NCBI GenBank assembly: GCA_900541965.1
Contig: UQLN01000005.1
Location: forward strand, 62,001 to 126,000
Source: an uncultured Parabacteroides sp.
GTDB lineage: Bacteria; Bacteroidota; Bacteroidia; Bacteroidales; Tannerellaceae
Length of the DNA stretch: 64,000 bases
Direction of reading: 5' to 3'
In this document: positions 26,604-34,717 of the stretch, piece by piece
Position numbering within the stretch: the first letter of the stretch is position 1
Layout of the letters: each line of letters starts with the position of its first letter
The notes under the pieces: generated by a model
The model's database searches: none
Seen by the model: only the letters and a program-made list of their open reading frames with translations
Told to the model about the DNA's origin: nothing
Translations under genes and position numbers: made by a program

Positions 26604-27530
26604 TTAATCTTTGAGCAATAACTTTTCTTTTTTTAACTCGTTGACAACAGAATCCAAAATACCATTAATAAACGTACCGCTTTTAGGTGTACTGTAATAT
26701 TTGGCGATATCAATAAATTCGTTTAATGTAACGCTGACAGGAATGCTGGGGAATGTCATAATTTCAGCCAGTGCGACTTGCATAATAATCAGGTCCATAT
26801 TGGCAATACGTTCTGCTTCCCAGTTTTTCATGTGTTTGCTGATGCGTTCGCGGTAATCCACTCCTTTTAAAAGGGTCTGGCGGAATAGCTTGATGGCAAA
26901 TGACTGGTCTTCCAGGTCTTTGAACATCGGAAGCAGCTTAAATTTAGCTCCCTCTTCTTCGTGAAACTGTTTAATGCTTTTCAGCACAAATGTTTCAACA
27001 ATAGAAATATCATCATTCCAATAGATACTTTTATCTTGCAGGTAATCGTCGATTGCCTCATTTCCACAAATCAACTTCTTGAATACAGACCGCCAGAACT
27101 CTTTGTCTGTTTCGTAGGAATCATTCGGATTGTTCAGGTATTCGTCATACAATTCTGAAGATAAAATCAGGTCCAGTACCGTTTTTAGGAAATCTTCGTC
27201 ATTGTCCCAGGAAAGACCTTGTTCCGATACATATTTCTGTAAGGCTTCGTTTTGTTCTACCTGGGCAGCAAAACGGTTATCGATCAGACGTGTGTTCGGA
27301 TTTAATTCGGCACTTGTCGGCATATACTTGTTCTTTTTGGCATCAAGTGTGCGTTTTTGCAAGTTTGTGATGTCGACAATAAGGAGAAGAAAATAATGAT
27401 ATAAGTCATACGACTTCCTGAGACTGAAAAGCAATTCATTTTCCGCAACTTTGAGGTCGTTGTTTCCATTTTGATAGTAAGAATATACTATCTGTAAAAC
27501 TTTAATGCGGATTAAAATTCGGTTGATCAT
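26604..27530 (-). CDS. nusB: Transcription antitermination protein NusB
   Basis: A 308-residue RNA-binding protein of the antitermination complex that acts on rRNA operons. The conserved NusB fold is in the C-terminal half, with FRQTLLKGVDYRERISKHM, LIIMQVALAEIM and TLNEFIDIAKYYS. Enterobacterial NusB is only about 140 residues; the long N-terminal helical extension is usual for Bacteroidetes. It is first in the nusB-yajC-YbbR-coaE gene order. Confidence 0.92.
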   Translation of the reverse strand: MINRILIRIKVLQIVYSYYQNGNNDLKVAENELLFSLRKSYDLYHYFLLLIVDITNLQKRTLDAKKNKYMPTSAELNPNTRLIDNRFAAQVEQNEALQKYVSEQGLSWDNDEDFLKTVLDLILSSELYDEYLNNPNDSYETDKEFWRSVFKKLICGNEAIDDYLQDKSIYWNDDISIVETFVLKSIKQFHEEEGAKFKLLPMFKDLEDQSFAIKLFRQTLLKGVDYRERISKHMKNWEAERIANMDLIIMQVALAEIMTFPSIPVSVTLNEFIDIAKYYSTPKSGTFINGILDSVVNELKKEKLLLKD

Positions 27531-27564
27531 CGTTTGAAGGAACTACTTGTTATAAATTTGGCTG

Positions 27565-27572
27565 CAAAGGTA
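27565..27572 (-). promoter_or_regulatory. -7 box of nusB
   Basis: TACCTTTG on the minus strand, 35 nt before the nusB start codon. Confidence 0.5.
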
Positions 27573-27753
27573 GTTATTCTTTTTGTAAAACGCTTTGGCT
27601 TTGATTAAATTTATATGTGTTAGTTATTCTTTTATAATATTTTTCTCTATTTGTTGTATTTTACTGTGTGTACGTTATTGTTATTTAAAAAAAAATGCAC
27701 ATATTTGATGCAAGTTATGATAACAGGGTTGGATTTTAAGAAAATTTGCTATA

Positions 27754-28119
27754 ATGGAAGAATCGGTGAAGAAAACGCAGGTTGAAGGTGGTGATAAAGA
27801 GATATTGTACTCAAAAGCCATTAAAGCAGGTAAAAGGATTTATTATCTGGATGTTAAAAGGAATCTTAAAGACGATCTGTTTTTAGCTATTACCGAAAGC
27901 AAAAAGGTACAGTCTAAGAACGGGATGCCGGTTTCTTTTGAAAAGCATAAGATTTTCCTGTATAAGGAGGACTTTGAAAAGTTTATGGAAGGGATGAGTG
28001 AAGTGATTGATTATATCAAGGAATGTAATTTAAAAAATGACATATCTGATAATCTTCCTGAAACAGATGAATCCCCGGAAGATAGTTCGGGTGAGATAAA
28101 GTTGGACATTAATTTTTAG
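27754..28119 (+). CDS. DUF3276 / PUR-alpha-like nucleic-acid-binding protein
   Basis: A 121-residue protein with a single PUR repeat: EILYSKAIKAGKRIYYLDV, then DLFLAITESKK and IFLYKEDFEKFMEGM. This beta-beta-beta-beta-alpha module binds single-stranded DNA or RNA in PUR-alpha homologues. The C-terminal tail is acidic. The gene is monocistronic, divergent from nusB, and ends at a terminator at 28140. Confidence 0.88.
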   Translation: MEESVKKTQVEGGDKEILYSKAIKAGKRIYYLDVKRNLKDDLFLAITESKKVQSKNGMPVSFEKHKIFLYKEDFEKFMEGMSEVIDYIKECNLKNDISDNLPETDESPEDSSGEIKLDINF

Positions 28120-28139
28120 TCTTATAACATTAAAAGAAT

Positions 28140-28178
28140 AACGGGCTGCTTCAATATTGAAACAGCCCGTTATTTTTA
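28140..28178 (+). terminator. Terminator of the PUR-alpha-like gene
   Basis: A 15-bp stem (28140-28154 with 28157-28171, one mismatch) followed by a T tract. A second perfect palindrome (28186-28203) lies just beyond, before the ferredoxin stop codon. Confidence 0.75.
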
Positions 28179-28222
28179 TAGGTGTCCTCCTTTTAAAAGG
28201 AGGGGCCTATTTTTTGTTGCGG

Positions 28223-28390
28223 TTACAGCGGGTGGATTGCTTCTGTCGGACAAGCGTCTGCACAAGTTCCGCAATCTGTACACATTTCAGGGTCAATACT
28301 GTATTTGTCACCTTCTGAAATTGCTCCTACCGGACATTCGTCAATACAAGTACCGCAAGCGATACAATCGTCACTAATTACGTAAGCCAT
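28223..28390 (-). CDS. 2x[4Fe-4S] ferredoxin
   Basis: A 55-residue bacterial-type ferredoxin that carries electrons in anaerobic metabolism. Two CxxCxxCxxxCP motifs are complete: CIACGTCIDECP near residues 9-20 and CTDCGTCADACP near residues 37-48. The internal pseudo-twofold repeat is typical of clostridial-type ferredoxins. It reads from ATG 28390 to TAA 28223 with its own -7 box (28435-28428). Confidence 0.95.
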   Translation of the reverse strand: MAYVISDDCIACGTCIDECPVGAISEGDKYSIDPEMCTDCGTCADACPTEAIHPL

Positions 28391-28427
28391 TTTTATTAAC
28401 GTTTAAATTGATAACTATTAGTTTGTG

Positions 28428-28435
28428 CAAAAATA
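28428..28435 (-). promoter_or_regulatory. -7 box of the ferredoxin gene
   Basis: TATTTTTG on the minus strand, 38 nt before the ferredoxin start. Confidence 0.5.
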
Positions 28436-28546
28436 GGATTTTCTTCGCATTAAAAAAATATCTCTCCTTTTATTTTCTGCAAAAAGCGGGATTTTTTACA
28501 ATACATACCGGGCTTTGTCGTTTACTATGGAAAAAAGGAAAATAGC

Positions 28547-29254
28547 TTGAAACGTTTTACATTTATTCTCTATTGTCTTTTATTGATTGTGCCGTTATAT
28601 GTTACTGCACAAAGAAGTAATCATAAGAATTTACCTTATGTGGACTACAAATATTTTCATTTGGGATTCCATATAGGATGCCATATGCAAGATTTGGTAT
28701 TGACCAATACGGGGGTCGCAACAGACGGGGAAATCTGGTTTGCAGAAGTTTCTTTTTATTCTCCGGGCTTTAGTGTCGGTTTGGTTAGTGATATGTATTT
28801 AAATTCTTCTTTCAACCTGCGTTTTATACCTACACTTCACTTTGGGAGTAAAAATATTTCTTTTGTTTGTAGGGAAGAAGGAAATAAAGTTTTTTCTACA
28901 AACATCCGTTCTAACTATTTATCTTTTCCGTTAAGTATTAAGTATAATGCATTCAGGATAAAAAATTATCGTCCTTATTTGACCGGGGGTATTTATGGTG
29001 CTTTTGATATAGGACGGAAAGAGGAAGATATTATTTTGCTGGCTAAGATGGATTGGGGAATAGAGTTGGGTTTTGGATGTGATATTTATCTTCCCTTTTT
29101 CAAATTATGTCCTGAGATAAAATTGAATATAGGGCTTGCGGATTTGCTTATAAGAAAAGAAGGCCTGCAAACAGATAAGGAACGGATTAAATATACCAAT
29201 GCCTTATCCAAAGCAACTTCCCGGATGATAACTTTTACGTTTAATTTCGAATGA
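28547..29254 (+). CDS. PorT-like outer-membrane beta-barrel protein
   Basis: A 235-residue exported protein. The signal peptide (KRFTFILYCLLLIVPLYVTAQ) requires the TTG start at 28547, because the nearby ATG at 28526 is out of frame and stops at once. The mature part has alternating amphipathic strands ending in TFTFNFE, with a C-terminal aromatic residue. The HLGFHIGCHMQDL block and the overall plan fit the PorT family, whose founder is a type IX secretion component in Porphyromonas. Whether this copy serves type IX secretion cannot be told. Its 3' end overlaps the convergent cdsA gene by 14 bp. Confidence 0.7.
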   Translation: MKRFTFILYCLLLIVPLYVTAQRSNHKNLPYVDYKYFHLGFHIGCHMQDLVLTNTGVATDGEIWFAEVSFYSPGFSVGLVSDMYLNSSFNLRFIPTLHFGSKNISFVCREEGNKVFSTNIRSNYLSFPLSIKYNAFRIKNYRPYLTGGIYGAFDIGRKEEDIILLAKMDWGIELGFGCDIYLPFFKLCPEIKLNIGLADLLIRKEGLQTDKERIKYTNALSKATSRMITFTFNFE

Positions 29255-30065
29255 AAAGTTCTATATAAATATAGCAGGCGGGAACGGCAATCATTACACT
29301 GTCGAACCGGTCCAGCATACCGCCATGTCCCGGTAATATGTTTCCGGAGTCTTTAACGCCTAAGGTTCGTTTTAGGAGGGACTCTGCCAAGTCTCCCCAA
29401 GTACCGAACAATACAACAACGGCAGCTAATCCTAACCATTGGCAATGGCTTATTTCCGGGAAATAATAAGCGAATACCAAAGATGAAGCCAAAGCGAATG
29501 TTAATCCTCCGAAGAATCCTTCCCATGACTTTTTAGGAGAAATCCGTTCAAATAATTTTCTTTTTCCAATCATTGAGCCGACAAGATAAGCTCCGGTGTC
29601 ATCTAACCAGACAAAGATAAATATTGCCATGACAAAGAGTGGCGTATATGCCATTGTGCCGGGAACAGCGCTGATAAAATTCAACATGGAAAAAGAACCG
29701 GCACAATATACTTGGGCAAATAGGGTAAATGCCCAGTTATTGATTGGATTGGGTGCTTTATAGTAAAGTTCTGCAATTATAGTGAACAGGATGAATAACA
29801 AATAAGGCAGGAATATTTTTCCGTCGGTCAATCCGTTTGCATATGTAAATGTGGCTATGAAAAGATAAATTCCTCCGATTACATTGATGGCACGTTGTAA
29901 TGTGGCATTTTCATAGTGTTTCATTAATCCGCAAAACTCCCAGATGGTAAGTCCTGTTATGATGCTGAATAATGCAAGAAAAGAATATGAATGGAAACAT
30001 ATGGCACCTGTAAGTACCGCAACAAATATAATACCGGTCAATGCCCGTATAATTAAATTTTTCAA
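29241..30065 (-). CDS. cdsA: Phosphatidate cytidylyltransferase
   Basis: A 274-residue multi-pass membrane enzyme that makes CDP-diacylglycerol from phosphatidate and CTP, the branch point of phospholipid synthesis. The C-terminal signature KDSGNILPGHGGMLDRFDS and the upstream KKSWEGFFGG are intact. The longer frame from TTG 30101 overlaps its own -7 box (30106-30099), so the TTG at 30065 (MKNLIIRALTG) is the likelier start. It lies downstream of ftsH, separated by a terminator. Confidence 0.9.
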   Translation of the reverse strand: MKNLIIRALTGIIFVAVLTGAICFHSYSFLALFSIITGLTIWEFCGLMKHYENATLQRAINVIGGIYLFIATFTYANGLTDGKIFLPYLLFILFTIIAELYYKAPNPINNWAFTLFAQVYCAGSFSMLNFISAVPGTMAYTPLFVMAIFIFVWLDDTGAYLVGSMIGKRKLFERISPKKSWEGFFGGLTFALASSLVFAYYFPEISHCQWLGLAAVVVLFGTWGDLAESLLKRTLGVKDSGNILPGHGGMLDRFDSVMIAVPACYIYIELFIRN

Positions 30066-30098
30066 CGTTGTGCTATTTTTTATTGATTTATCTGGCTG

Positions 30099-30106
30099 CA
30101 AATATA
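30099..30106 (-). promoter_or_regulatory. -7 box of cdsA
   Basis: TATATTTG on the minus strand, 33 nt before the TTG at 30065. It overlaps the upstream TTG at 30101 and so excludes that start. Confidence 0.5.
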
Positions 30107-30176
30107 GTTAATAAATTGATATATTATGTGCTATGTGTTCAAAAAGCCCTATTGTTTGCTTAGGTCTCGGATGGAA

Positions 30177-30208
30177 AAAGAGGTTGCTCTGCAAAGGGCA
30201 ACCTCTTT
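30177..30208 (-). terminator. Terminator of ftsH
   Basis: An 11-bp AAAGAGGTTGC stem (30177-30187 with 30198-30208) with a U tract on the minus-strand transcript, 26 nt after the ftsH stop. Confidence 0.75.
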
Positions 30209-30233
30209 CTTTATGAATTTTAAGTGATATGAT

Positions 30234-32276
30234 TTATTCAGCATTTTCTGCCTTACTGTCATCTTTTGTTTCGACAGAAGTATCACCTGTGTTTTCCTCA
30301 TTTTCTGAATGAGCTTCTGATTTTGAATGGTTTGCTTTTTCTTGAAGGCTCAGAATCTCTTCGGAACGGGAAATCCAGGCACGTTTACCAAAGATGTGTT
30401 CGACATCTTCCGAATAAATAACTTCACGTTCAAGCAAGACCTTGGCAAGCTGGCTGTGCCCTGCTGCATGTTCTTTCAAAATCCGTTTAGCACGTTCGTA
30501 CTGTTCGTTTACAATGTGTTGCACTTCCCGGTCAATCAGGCGGGCGGTCTCTTCGCTGTAAGGCTTCGTGAATCCCCAGTCCTGACCACTTGAATCATAA
30601 TAATTCAGGTTGGGCAGACTTTCGCTCATGCCGAAGTAAACAACCATAGCATATGCCTGCTTGGTTACACGTTCCAAGTCATTGGATGCTCCGGTTGATA
30701 TTTTGCCTAAAACCAGTTCTTCAGCGGCACGTCCGCCTAATGTTGCGCACATTTCGTCCAATAATTGTTCGCGAGTGGTAATCTGTCTTTCTTCCGGCAG
30801 ATACCAGGCAGCCCCCAATGCTTTTCCTCTGGGGACAATTGTAACTTTAACCAGCGGATTTGCATGTTCAAGCAACCAACTTAATGTTGCATGTCCGGCT
30901 TCATGGTTAGCAATGCAGTTGCGTTCATCGGCTGTTGTTATTTTGGTTCGTTTTTCAAGACCTCCGACGATACGGTCTACCGCATTCATGAAATCTTCTT
31001 TTTGTACGAACTTCTTTCCGTTTCGGGCGGCAATCAATGCGGCTTCGTTACAAACATTTGCTATATCAGCTCCTGAAAAACCCGGAGTCTGGCGTGCCAG
31101 AAATTCAGCATCAACGCTTTCGTCTATTTTAATAGGGCGAAGGTGCACACCGAATATCTCTTTTCGTTCGTTCAGGTCGGGCAATTCCACATGTATCTGA
31201 CGGTCGAAACGTCCGGCACGTAACAATGCCTTGTCCAGAATATCTGCGCGGTTGGTTGCAGCGAGGATGATGACGCCACTGTTTGAGCCGAAACCGTCCA
31301 TTTCCGTAAGTAACTGGTTCAATGTGTTTTCCCGTTCATCATTACTGTTCATGTTAACGTTTTTGCCGCGAGCACGACCTACTGCATCGATTTCATCGAT
31401 AAATACAATACAAGGTGCTTTTTCCTTTGCCTGCCGGAACAGGTCACGAACACGTGAAGCTCCTACGCCGACAAACATTTCGACAAAATCGGAACCGGAT
31501 AAAGAGAAGAATGGAACGTTTGCTTCTCCTGCCACGGCTTTTGCCAATAACGTTTTACCTGTTCCCGGAGGACCTACAAGCAGGGCGCCTTTCGGAATTT
31601 TACCTCCAAGTTCGGTGTATTTTTCCGGGCTTTTAAGGAAAGCGACAATTTCTTCCACTTCCTGCTTGGCTTCGGAGAGCCCGGCAACATCTTTGAATGT
31701 AACTTTCCTGTCGTTATCTTTATCAAATAATTGGGCTTTTGCTTTTCCTACGCTGAATACGCCGCCGGGACCTCCACCACTACCGCCGGACATTCTTCTC
31801 ATCAGGAATATCCAAACAACAATGATTAACAGGATAGGACCGAACGATACCAGAAAATTCCAGATCGCATCGTCTCCTTCCTCAAAGGAAACCTGGGTAT
31901 CGATGTGATTATTGGCTACCGCTTTATCATAAAAATCGGAAAATTTATCAGCCGAAGGTATTTTGACAAAAATCTTCGGGTTGGTTCCCAGTGTTGTACT
32001 GTCTTTTTTGAATACTAATCCTTTGTATTCACTTTTTACACCTGCTTCAACCAGATTTTTTTTATTGTATACGACCATTTTGTCGAATACATTTTCCTGG
32101 GCAAGTTTTTGAAATTCGGTCCAGCCGATTTCTTTAGATGTCGAAGAATCGTTTGTCAGATATAATGCAACAAGCATCATAAAGATAATTCCATACATCC
32201 AATACAAATTAAACCGGAATATCTTTTGTTTGTTATTCTTCGGTGTTTTATTAAACATGTCGTTTTTATTTTCCAT
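30234..32276 (-). CDS. ftsH: ATP-dependent zinc metalloprotease FtsH
   Basis: A 680-residue membrane AAA+ protease that degrades misfolded membrane proteins and selected regulators. It has an N-terminal transmembrane helix, a periplasmic domain and a second helix (FLVSFGPILLIIVVWIFLMRR). The AAA domain has Walker A GPPGTGKT and Walker B IVFIDEIDAVGR, and the protease domain has the zinc site HEAGH. A longer frame reaches 32351 but would overlap rsfS; ATG 32276 (MENKNDMFNK) is preferred. The acidic Glu/Ser-rich tail is usual in Bacteroidales. It is cotranscribed with rsfS. Confidence 0.96.
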   Translation of the reverse strand: MENKNDMFNKTPKNNKQKIFRFNLYWMYGIIFMMLVALYLTNDSSTSKEIGWTEFQKLAQENVFDKMVVYNKKNLVEAGVKSEYKGLVFKKDSTTLGTNPKIFVKIPSADKFSDFYDKAVANNHIDTQVSFEEGDDAIWNFLVSFGPILLIIVVWIFLMRRMSGGSGGGPGGVFSVGKAKAQLFDKDNDRKVTFKDVAGLSEAKQEVEEIVAFLKSPEKYTELGGKIPKGALLVGPPGTGKTLLAKAVAGEANVPFFSLSGSDFVEMFVGVGASRVRDLFRQAKEKAPCIVFIDEIDAVGRARGKNVNMNSNDERENTLNQLLTEMDGFGSNSGVIILAATNRADILDKALLRAGRFDRQIHVELPDLNERKEIFGVHLRPIKIDESVDAEFLARQTPGFSGADIANVCNEAALIAARNGKKFVQKEDFMNAVDRIVGGLEKRTKITTADERNCIANHEAGHATLSWLLEHANPLVKVTIVPRGKALGAAWYLPEERQITTREQLLDEMCATLGGRAAEELVLGKISTGASNDLERVTKQAYAMVVYFGMSESLPNLNYYDSSGQDWGFTKPYSEETARLIDREVQHIVNEQYERAKRILKEHAAGHSQLAKVLLEREVIYSEDVEHIFGKRAWISRSEEILSLQEKANHSKSEAHSENEENTGDTSVETKDDSKAENAE

Positions 32277-32308
32277 ACTTGATTGCTCTCTACTGTTAAT
32301 ACCGGTTG

Positions 32309-32668
32309 TCAGTCGAGATCCGGTATTTGGGTCACTTTGGCATCGGACCAAAGATATTCCAAATTATAGAACTCACGTTTTTCCGGTACGAATATGTGCA
32401 CAAGAACCGTGCCATAATCCATCCCTATCCATTCGGCACGTTGTGTACCATCTGTAGATAATGGCTTTTCTCCCGCATTTTTGCGGGCAAAATCCCATAC
32501 TGAGTCAGAAAGTGCAGCGACCTGGGTGGGGGTATTCCCTTCACAAATTACCATGTATTGGCAAATGGAACCTGGAAGTTGGGTTAAATCTACGGTTACA
32601 ATATGCTTGCCTTTCTTTTCCTGAAGGCCTTCAATAATTGTTTTTACTAAAGTTTCTGTTTGATCCAT
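32309..32668 (-). CDS. rsfS: Ribosomal silencing factor RsfS
   Basis: A 119-residue protein that binds L14 on the 50S subunit and blocks subunit joining in poor nutrient conditions. The family core IVTVDLTQLPGSICQYMVIC and the C-terminal EWIGMDYGTVLVHIF are complete. It is the first gene of the rsfS-ftsH unit; ftsH begins 32 nt after its stop. Confidence 0.94.
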   Translation of the reverse strand: MDQTETLVKTIIEGLQEKKGKHIVTVDLTQLPGSICQYMVICEGNTPTQVAALSDSVWDFARKNAGEKPLSTDGTQRAEWIGMDYGTVLVHIFVPEKREFYNLEYLWSDAKVTQIPDLD

Positions 32669-32702
32669 CTAATTTTTATATTCAATAAAATCTATGAAGT
32701 TG

Positions 32703-32710
32703 CAAATATA
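32703..32710 (-). promoter_or_regulatory. -7 box of rsfS-ftsH
   Basis: TATATTTG on the minus strand, 35 nt before the rsfS start codon. Confidence 0.5.
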
Positions 32711-32825
32711 CTTTTAAATTTATTATGCGCATGATTTCTTGATATTAATATATGTATATCATCGCTATTTTGAAAACAACGGCATCCGGAAAATGTTTAT
32801 CCTGCAAATTTTTTTTGAAAGATTG

Positions 32826-32856
32826 TTTGTACGTTTTGAAAAAGTGTATACCTTTG
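32826..32856 (+). promoter_or_regulatory. Consensus promoter of the tRNA-Gln pair
   Basis: TTTG at 32826-32829, exactly 19 nt, then TACCTTTG at 32849-32856. This is a perfect match to the Bacteroidetes promoter and gives a leader of about 32 nt before the first tRNA. Confidence 0.8.
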
Positions 32857-32894
32857 CACTCGCTAACAAGGAGGTTGGTAAACTTATTTTAAAT

Positions 32895-32965
32895 TGTTCA
32901 ATGGTGTAATGGTAGCACAACAGATTCTGGTCCTGTTAGTCCAGGTTCGAGCCCTGGTTGAACAA
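32895..32965 (+). tRNA. tRNA-Gln (anticodon CTG), copy 1
   Basis: A 71-nt cloverleaf. The acceptor stem TGTTCAA pairs with TTGAACA; the D-loop is present (GGTGTAATGGTAGC). The anticodon loop TTCTGGT gives CTG, and the T arm is CCAGG-TTCGAGC-CCTGG. The discriminator is A and no CCA is encoded. U1-A72 is typical of tRNA-Gln. One A-C mismatch closes the anticodon stem next to the loop. Confidence 0.93.
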
Positions 32966-33001
32966 CAAAAAAAGAAATAAGTGATTTTAATTAAACAATA
33001 T

Positions 33002-33072
33002 TGTTCAATGGTGTAATGGTAGCACAACAGATTCTGGTCCTGTTAGTCCAAGTTCGAGCCTTGGTTGAACAA
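33002..33072 (+). tRNA. tRNA-Gln (anticodon CTG), copy 2
   Basis: Identical to copy 1 except for a compensatory pair in the T stem (CCAAG with CTTGG instead of CCAGG with CCTGG). It is 36 nt downstream in the same transcript and is followed by a terminator at 33075. Confidence 0.93.
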
Positions 33073-33074
33073 CA

Positions 33075-33111
33075 AAAAAGTCCGTCATTCTTCTGAATGA
33101 CGGACTTTTTT
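33075..33111 (+). terminator. Terminator of the tRNA-Gln operon
   Basis: A perfect 16-bp stem (33075-33090 with 33095-33110) with a TTCT loop and a T tract, starting 3 nt after the second tRNA. Confidence 0.9.
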
Positions 33112-33218
33112 GTTATACATTATGTTCTTGGGGTTTATTCATGCCTTTCTTTTTTTTAATCGACCCGATGTTTTCCGGAAATCATCCCGATGAAATATAC
33201 TTTTGATTTATATTAATA

Positions 33219-33262
33219 TTAAAAATGATAGTTGTTGAATTTAAAAATGATAGTTATTGAAA
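33219..33262. repeat. 22-nt tandem direct repeat (two units)
   Basis: 33219-33240 and 33241-33262 both begin TTAAAAATGATAGTT and differ at two positions. No function is evident. Confidence 0.55.
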
Positions 33263-33329
33263 TTATTTTTTATAATTGTCAAAACTATATTTTGTCGGTA
33301 TGAAATTGGTGAAAAATGCTGTTGAATTA

Positions 33330-33373
33330 AAAAAAGCTCCTGATCGTATTTTTATATCGAGAGGAGCTTTTTT
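33330..33373 (-). terminator. Terminator of the ABC transporter genes
   Basis: A perfect 12-bp stem (33330-33341 with 33362-33373) with a 20-nt loop and a U tract on the minus-strand transcript, 25 nt after the permease stop. Confidence 0.8.
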
Positions 33374-33397
33374 GAGTTTGTATTTTAAGGTGTTCAC

Positions 33398-34717
33398 TTA
33401 TTTATATTTTATCCATTTCAGCATCTCTTTGATATTCGGTTTTTTTCCATACATAAGGATGCCGATACGGTAAATTTTAGCTGATACCCAAACAATTAAA
33501 ATTGCTGTAGCGAACAGTAAAACGAAAGACAGGACTATTTCCCATAGGGGAATATCGAATGGCATACGTACCATCATAACAATGGGTGAAGTAAATGGTA
33601 TCATCGAGCACCAGAATGCGAGCGGCCCATCCGGGTTGTTCATACTGTAGATACCGGCATAAAGGCTGAATGCCATTAATAACATTATGGGTGTCATGAA
33701 TTGTGAAGCATCTTCCTGTTGTTCCAAAGCACTTCCGATAGCTGCGAAAAGTGCCGCATATAATAAATAACCTCCAATAAAGTAGAGAACAAAAGAACTA
33801 CCTATCATTCCGAAATTGATAGAATTGATGATGTCTTGTATGCCTGTGTTTATGCCGGGAGTATTTGTAACTGCATCTCCGATTCCTTGTGTAGCCATTT
33901 GGGCTGCTATAATATCTTCAGGTGAGGTGCTTCCTCCAAGGAAAAATAAGCTTCCGGCAATTAGAATGGAGGTCAGTATCCCCCAGATAAATATTTGTGT
34001 CAGCCCTACAAATCCAATGCCGATAATTTTCCCCATCATTAAATCGAATGGTTTCACGGATGAAATCATGACTTCAATAATTCGATTATTTTTTTCTTCC
34101 ATAACACCCTGCATCACCATGTTGCCATACATAATGATAAACATATAGATTATGAAAGTAAGGACCATGCCTAAAACAGATGCCACTTCTGCAGATGTGC
34201 TTTTCTCACTGCCATCGTTATCCCATTTGATTGTTTTGATATTAAAATTAATCTTGCTCTCCTCTATAATTTGTTTGAGGTTGTCGATGTTATAGGATGC
34301 CAGTTTCTCATCTTTCAGGAAATCGGATAAAGTTCTGTCTATTGTATTTTTTAATCCTAGAGGAATTTGTTTGTCAGAGTAGAGAGTCGCTGCTGTTGGG
34401 GTTTTCAACAAATCATCGGTGATGTTCAGGAAGGCAAAAATTTCTTTATCCGGATTGTTTTTATAATCTTCCAGGCTCTTGCTTTCTTCTGTTATGAACT
34501 TATATTCTTCCGTACTTTTAAATAGAGGAGCATATTTACCTGTTGTATCGAAAATGGCAATTTGTTTTGTATCGCTGCCTTTGATGGTGGATAACCATAA
34601 AGGGACGAAAACCAGTGCGGCAAATAAAAATGGGGTCAGGAGAGTCAATAGTAAAAAAGACTTTTTACTTACTCTGCGAAGATACTCTCTTTTTATGATT
34701 AGTCCTATCTTGTTCAT
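33398..34717 (-). CDS. ABC-2 type transporter permease (NatB-like)
   Basis: A 439-residue membrane protein. It begins MNKIGLIIKREYLRRVSKKS, has a first helix, a periplasmic domain of about 140 residues and then five or six helices in the C-terminal half, as in NatB-type ABC-2 exporters (Na+ or drug efflux). The block MVMQGVMEEKNNRIIEVMIS is the usual cytoplasmic signature. It starts inside the stop codon of the ATPase gene (ATGA overlap), so the two subunits are coupled. Confidence 0.88.
   Translation of the reverse strand: MNKIGLIIKREYLRRVSKKSFLLLTLLTPFLFAALVFVPLWLSTIKGSDTKQIAIFDTTGKYAPLFKSTEEYKFITEESKSLEDYKNNPDKEIFAFLNITDDLLKTPTAATLYSDKQIPLGLKNTIDRTLSDFLKDEKLASYNIDNLKQIIEESKINFNIKTIKWDNDGSEKSTSAEVASVLGMVLTFIIYMFIIMYGNMVMQGVMEEKNNRIIEVMISSVKPFDLMMGKIIGIGFVGLTQIFIWGILTSILIAGSLFFLGGSTSPEDIIAAQMATQGIGDAVTNTPGINTGIQDIINSINFGMIGSSFVLYFIGGYLLYAALFAAIGSALEQQEDASQFMTPIMLLMAFSLYAGIYSMNNPDGPLAFWCSMIPFTSPIVMMVRMPFDIPLWEIVLSFVLLFATAILIVWVSAKIYRIGILMYGKKPNIKEMLKWIKYK

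Larger units (their letters stand above)
33073..33397. other. 325-bp gene-free stretch between the tRNA pair and the ABC genes
   Basis: It contains the tRNA terminator, a two-unit 22-nt tandem repeat (33219-33262) and the terminator of the ABC genes (33330-33373). A 65-codon open frame starting at 33276 spans the terminator and is not credible as a gene. Confidence 0.6.

Noticed and set aside
30661..31908. Two long plus-strand frames (179 and 225 codons) antisense to ftsH
   Set aside because: FtsH is intact with all motifs on the other strand. The antisense products are low-complexity and Ser/Pro-rich.
32309..32351. Longer FtsH start overlapping rsfS
   Set aside because: The extra 25 residues have no FtsH character, and ATG 32276 fits the family.
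33276..33473. 65-codon frame after the tRNA genes
   Set aside because: It runs through the terminator hairpin and into the antisense of the permease gene.
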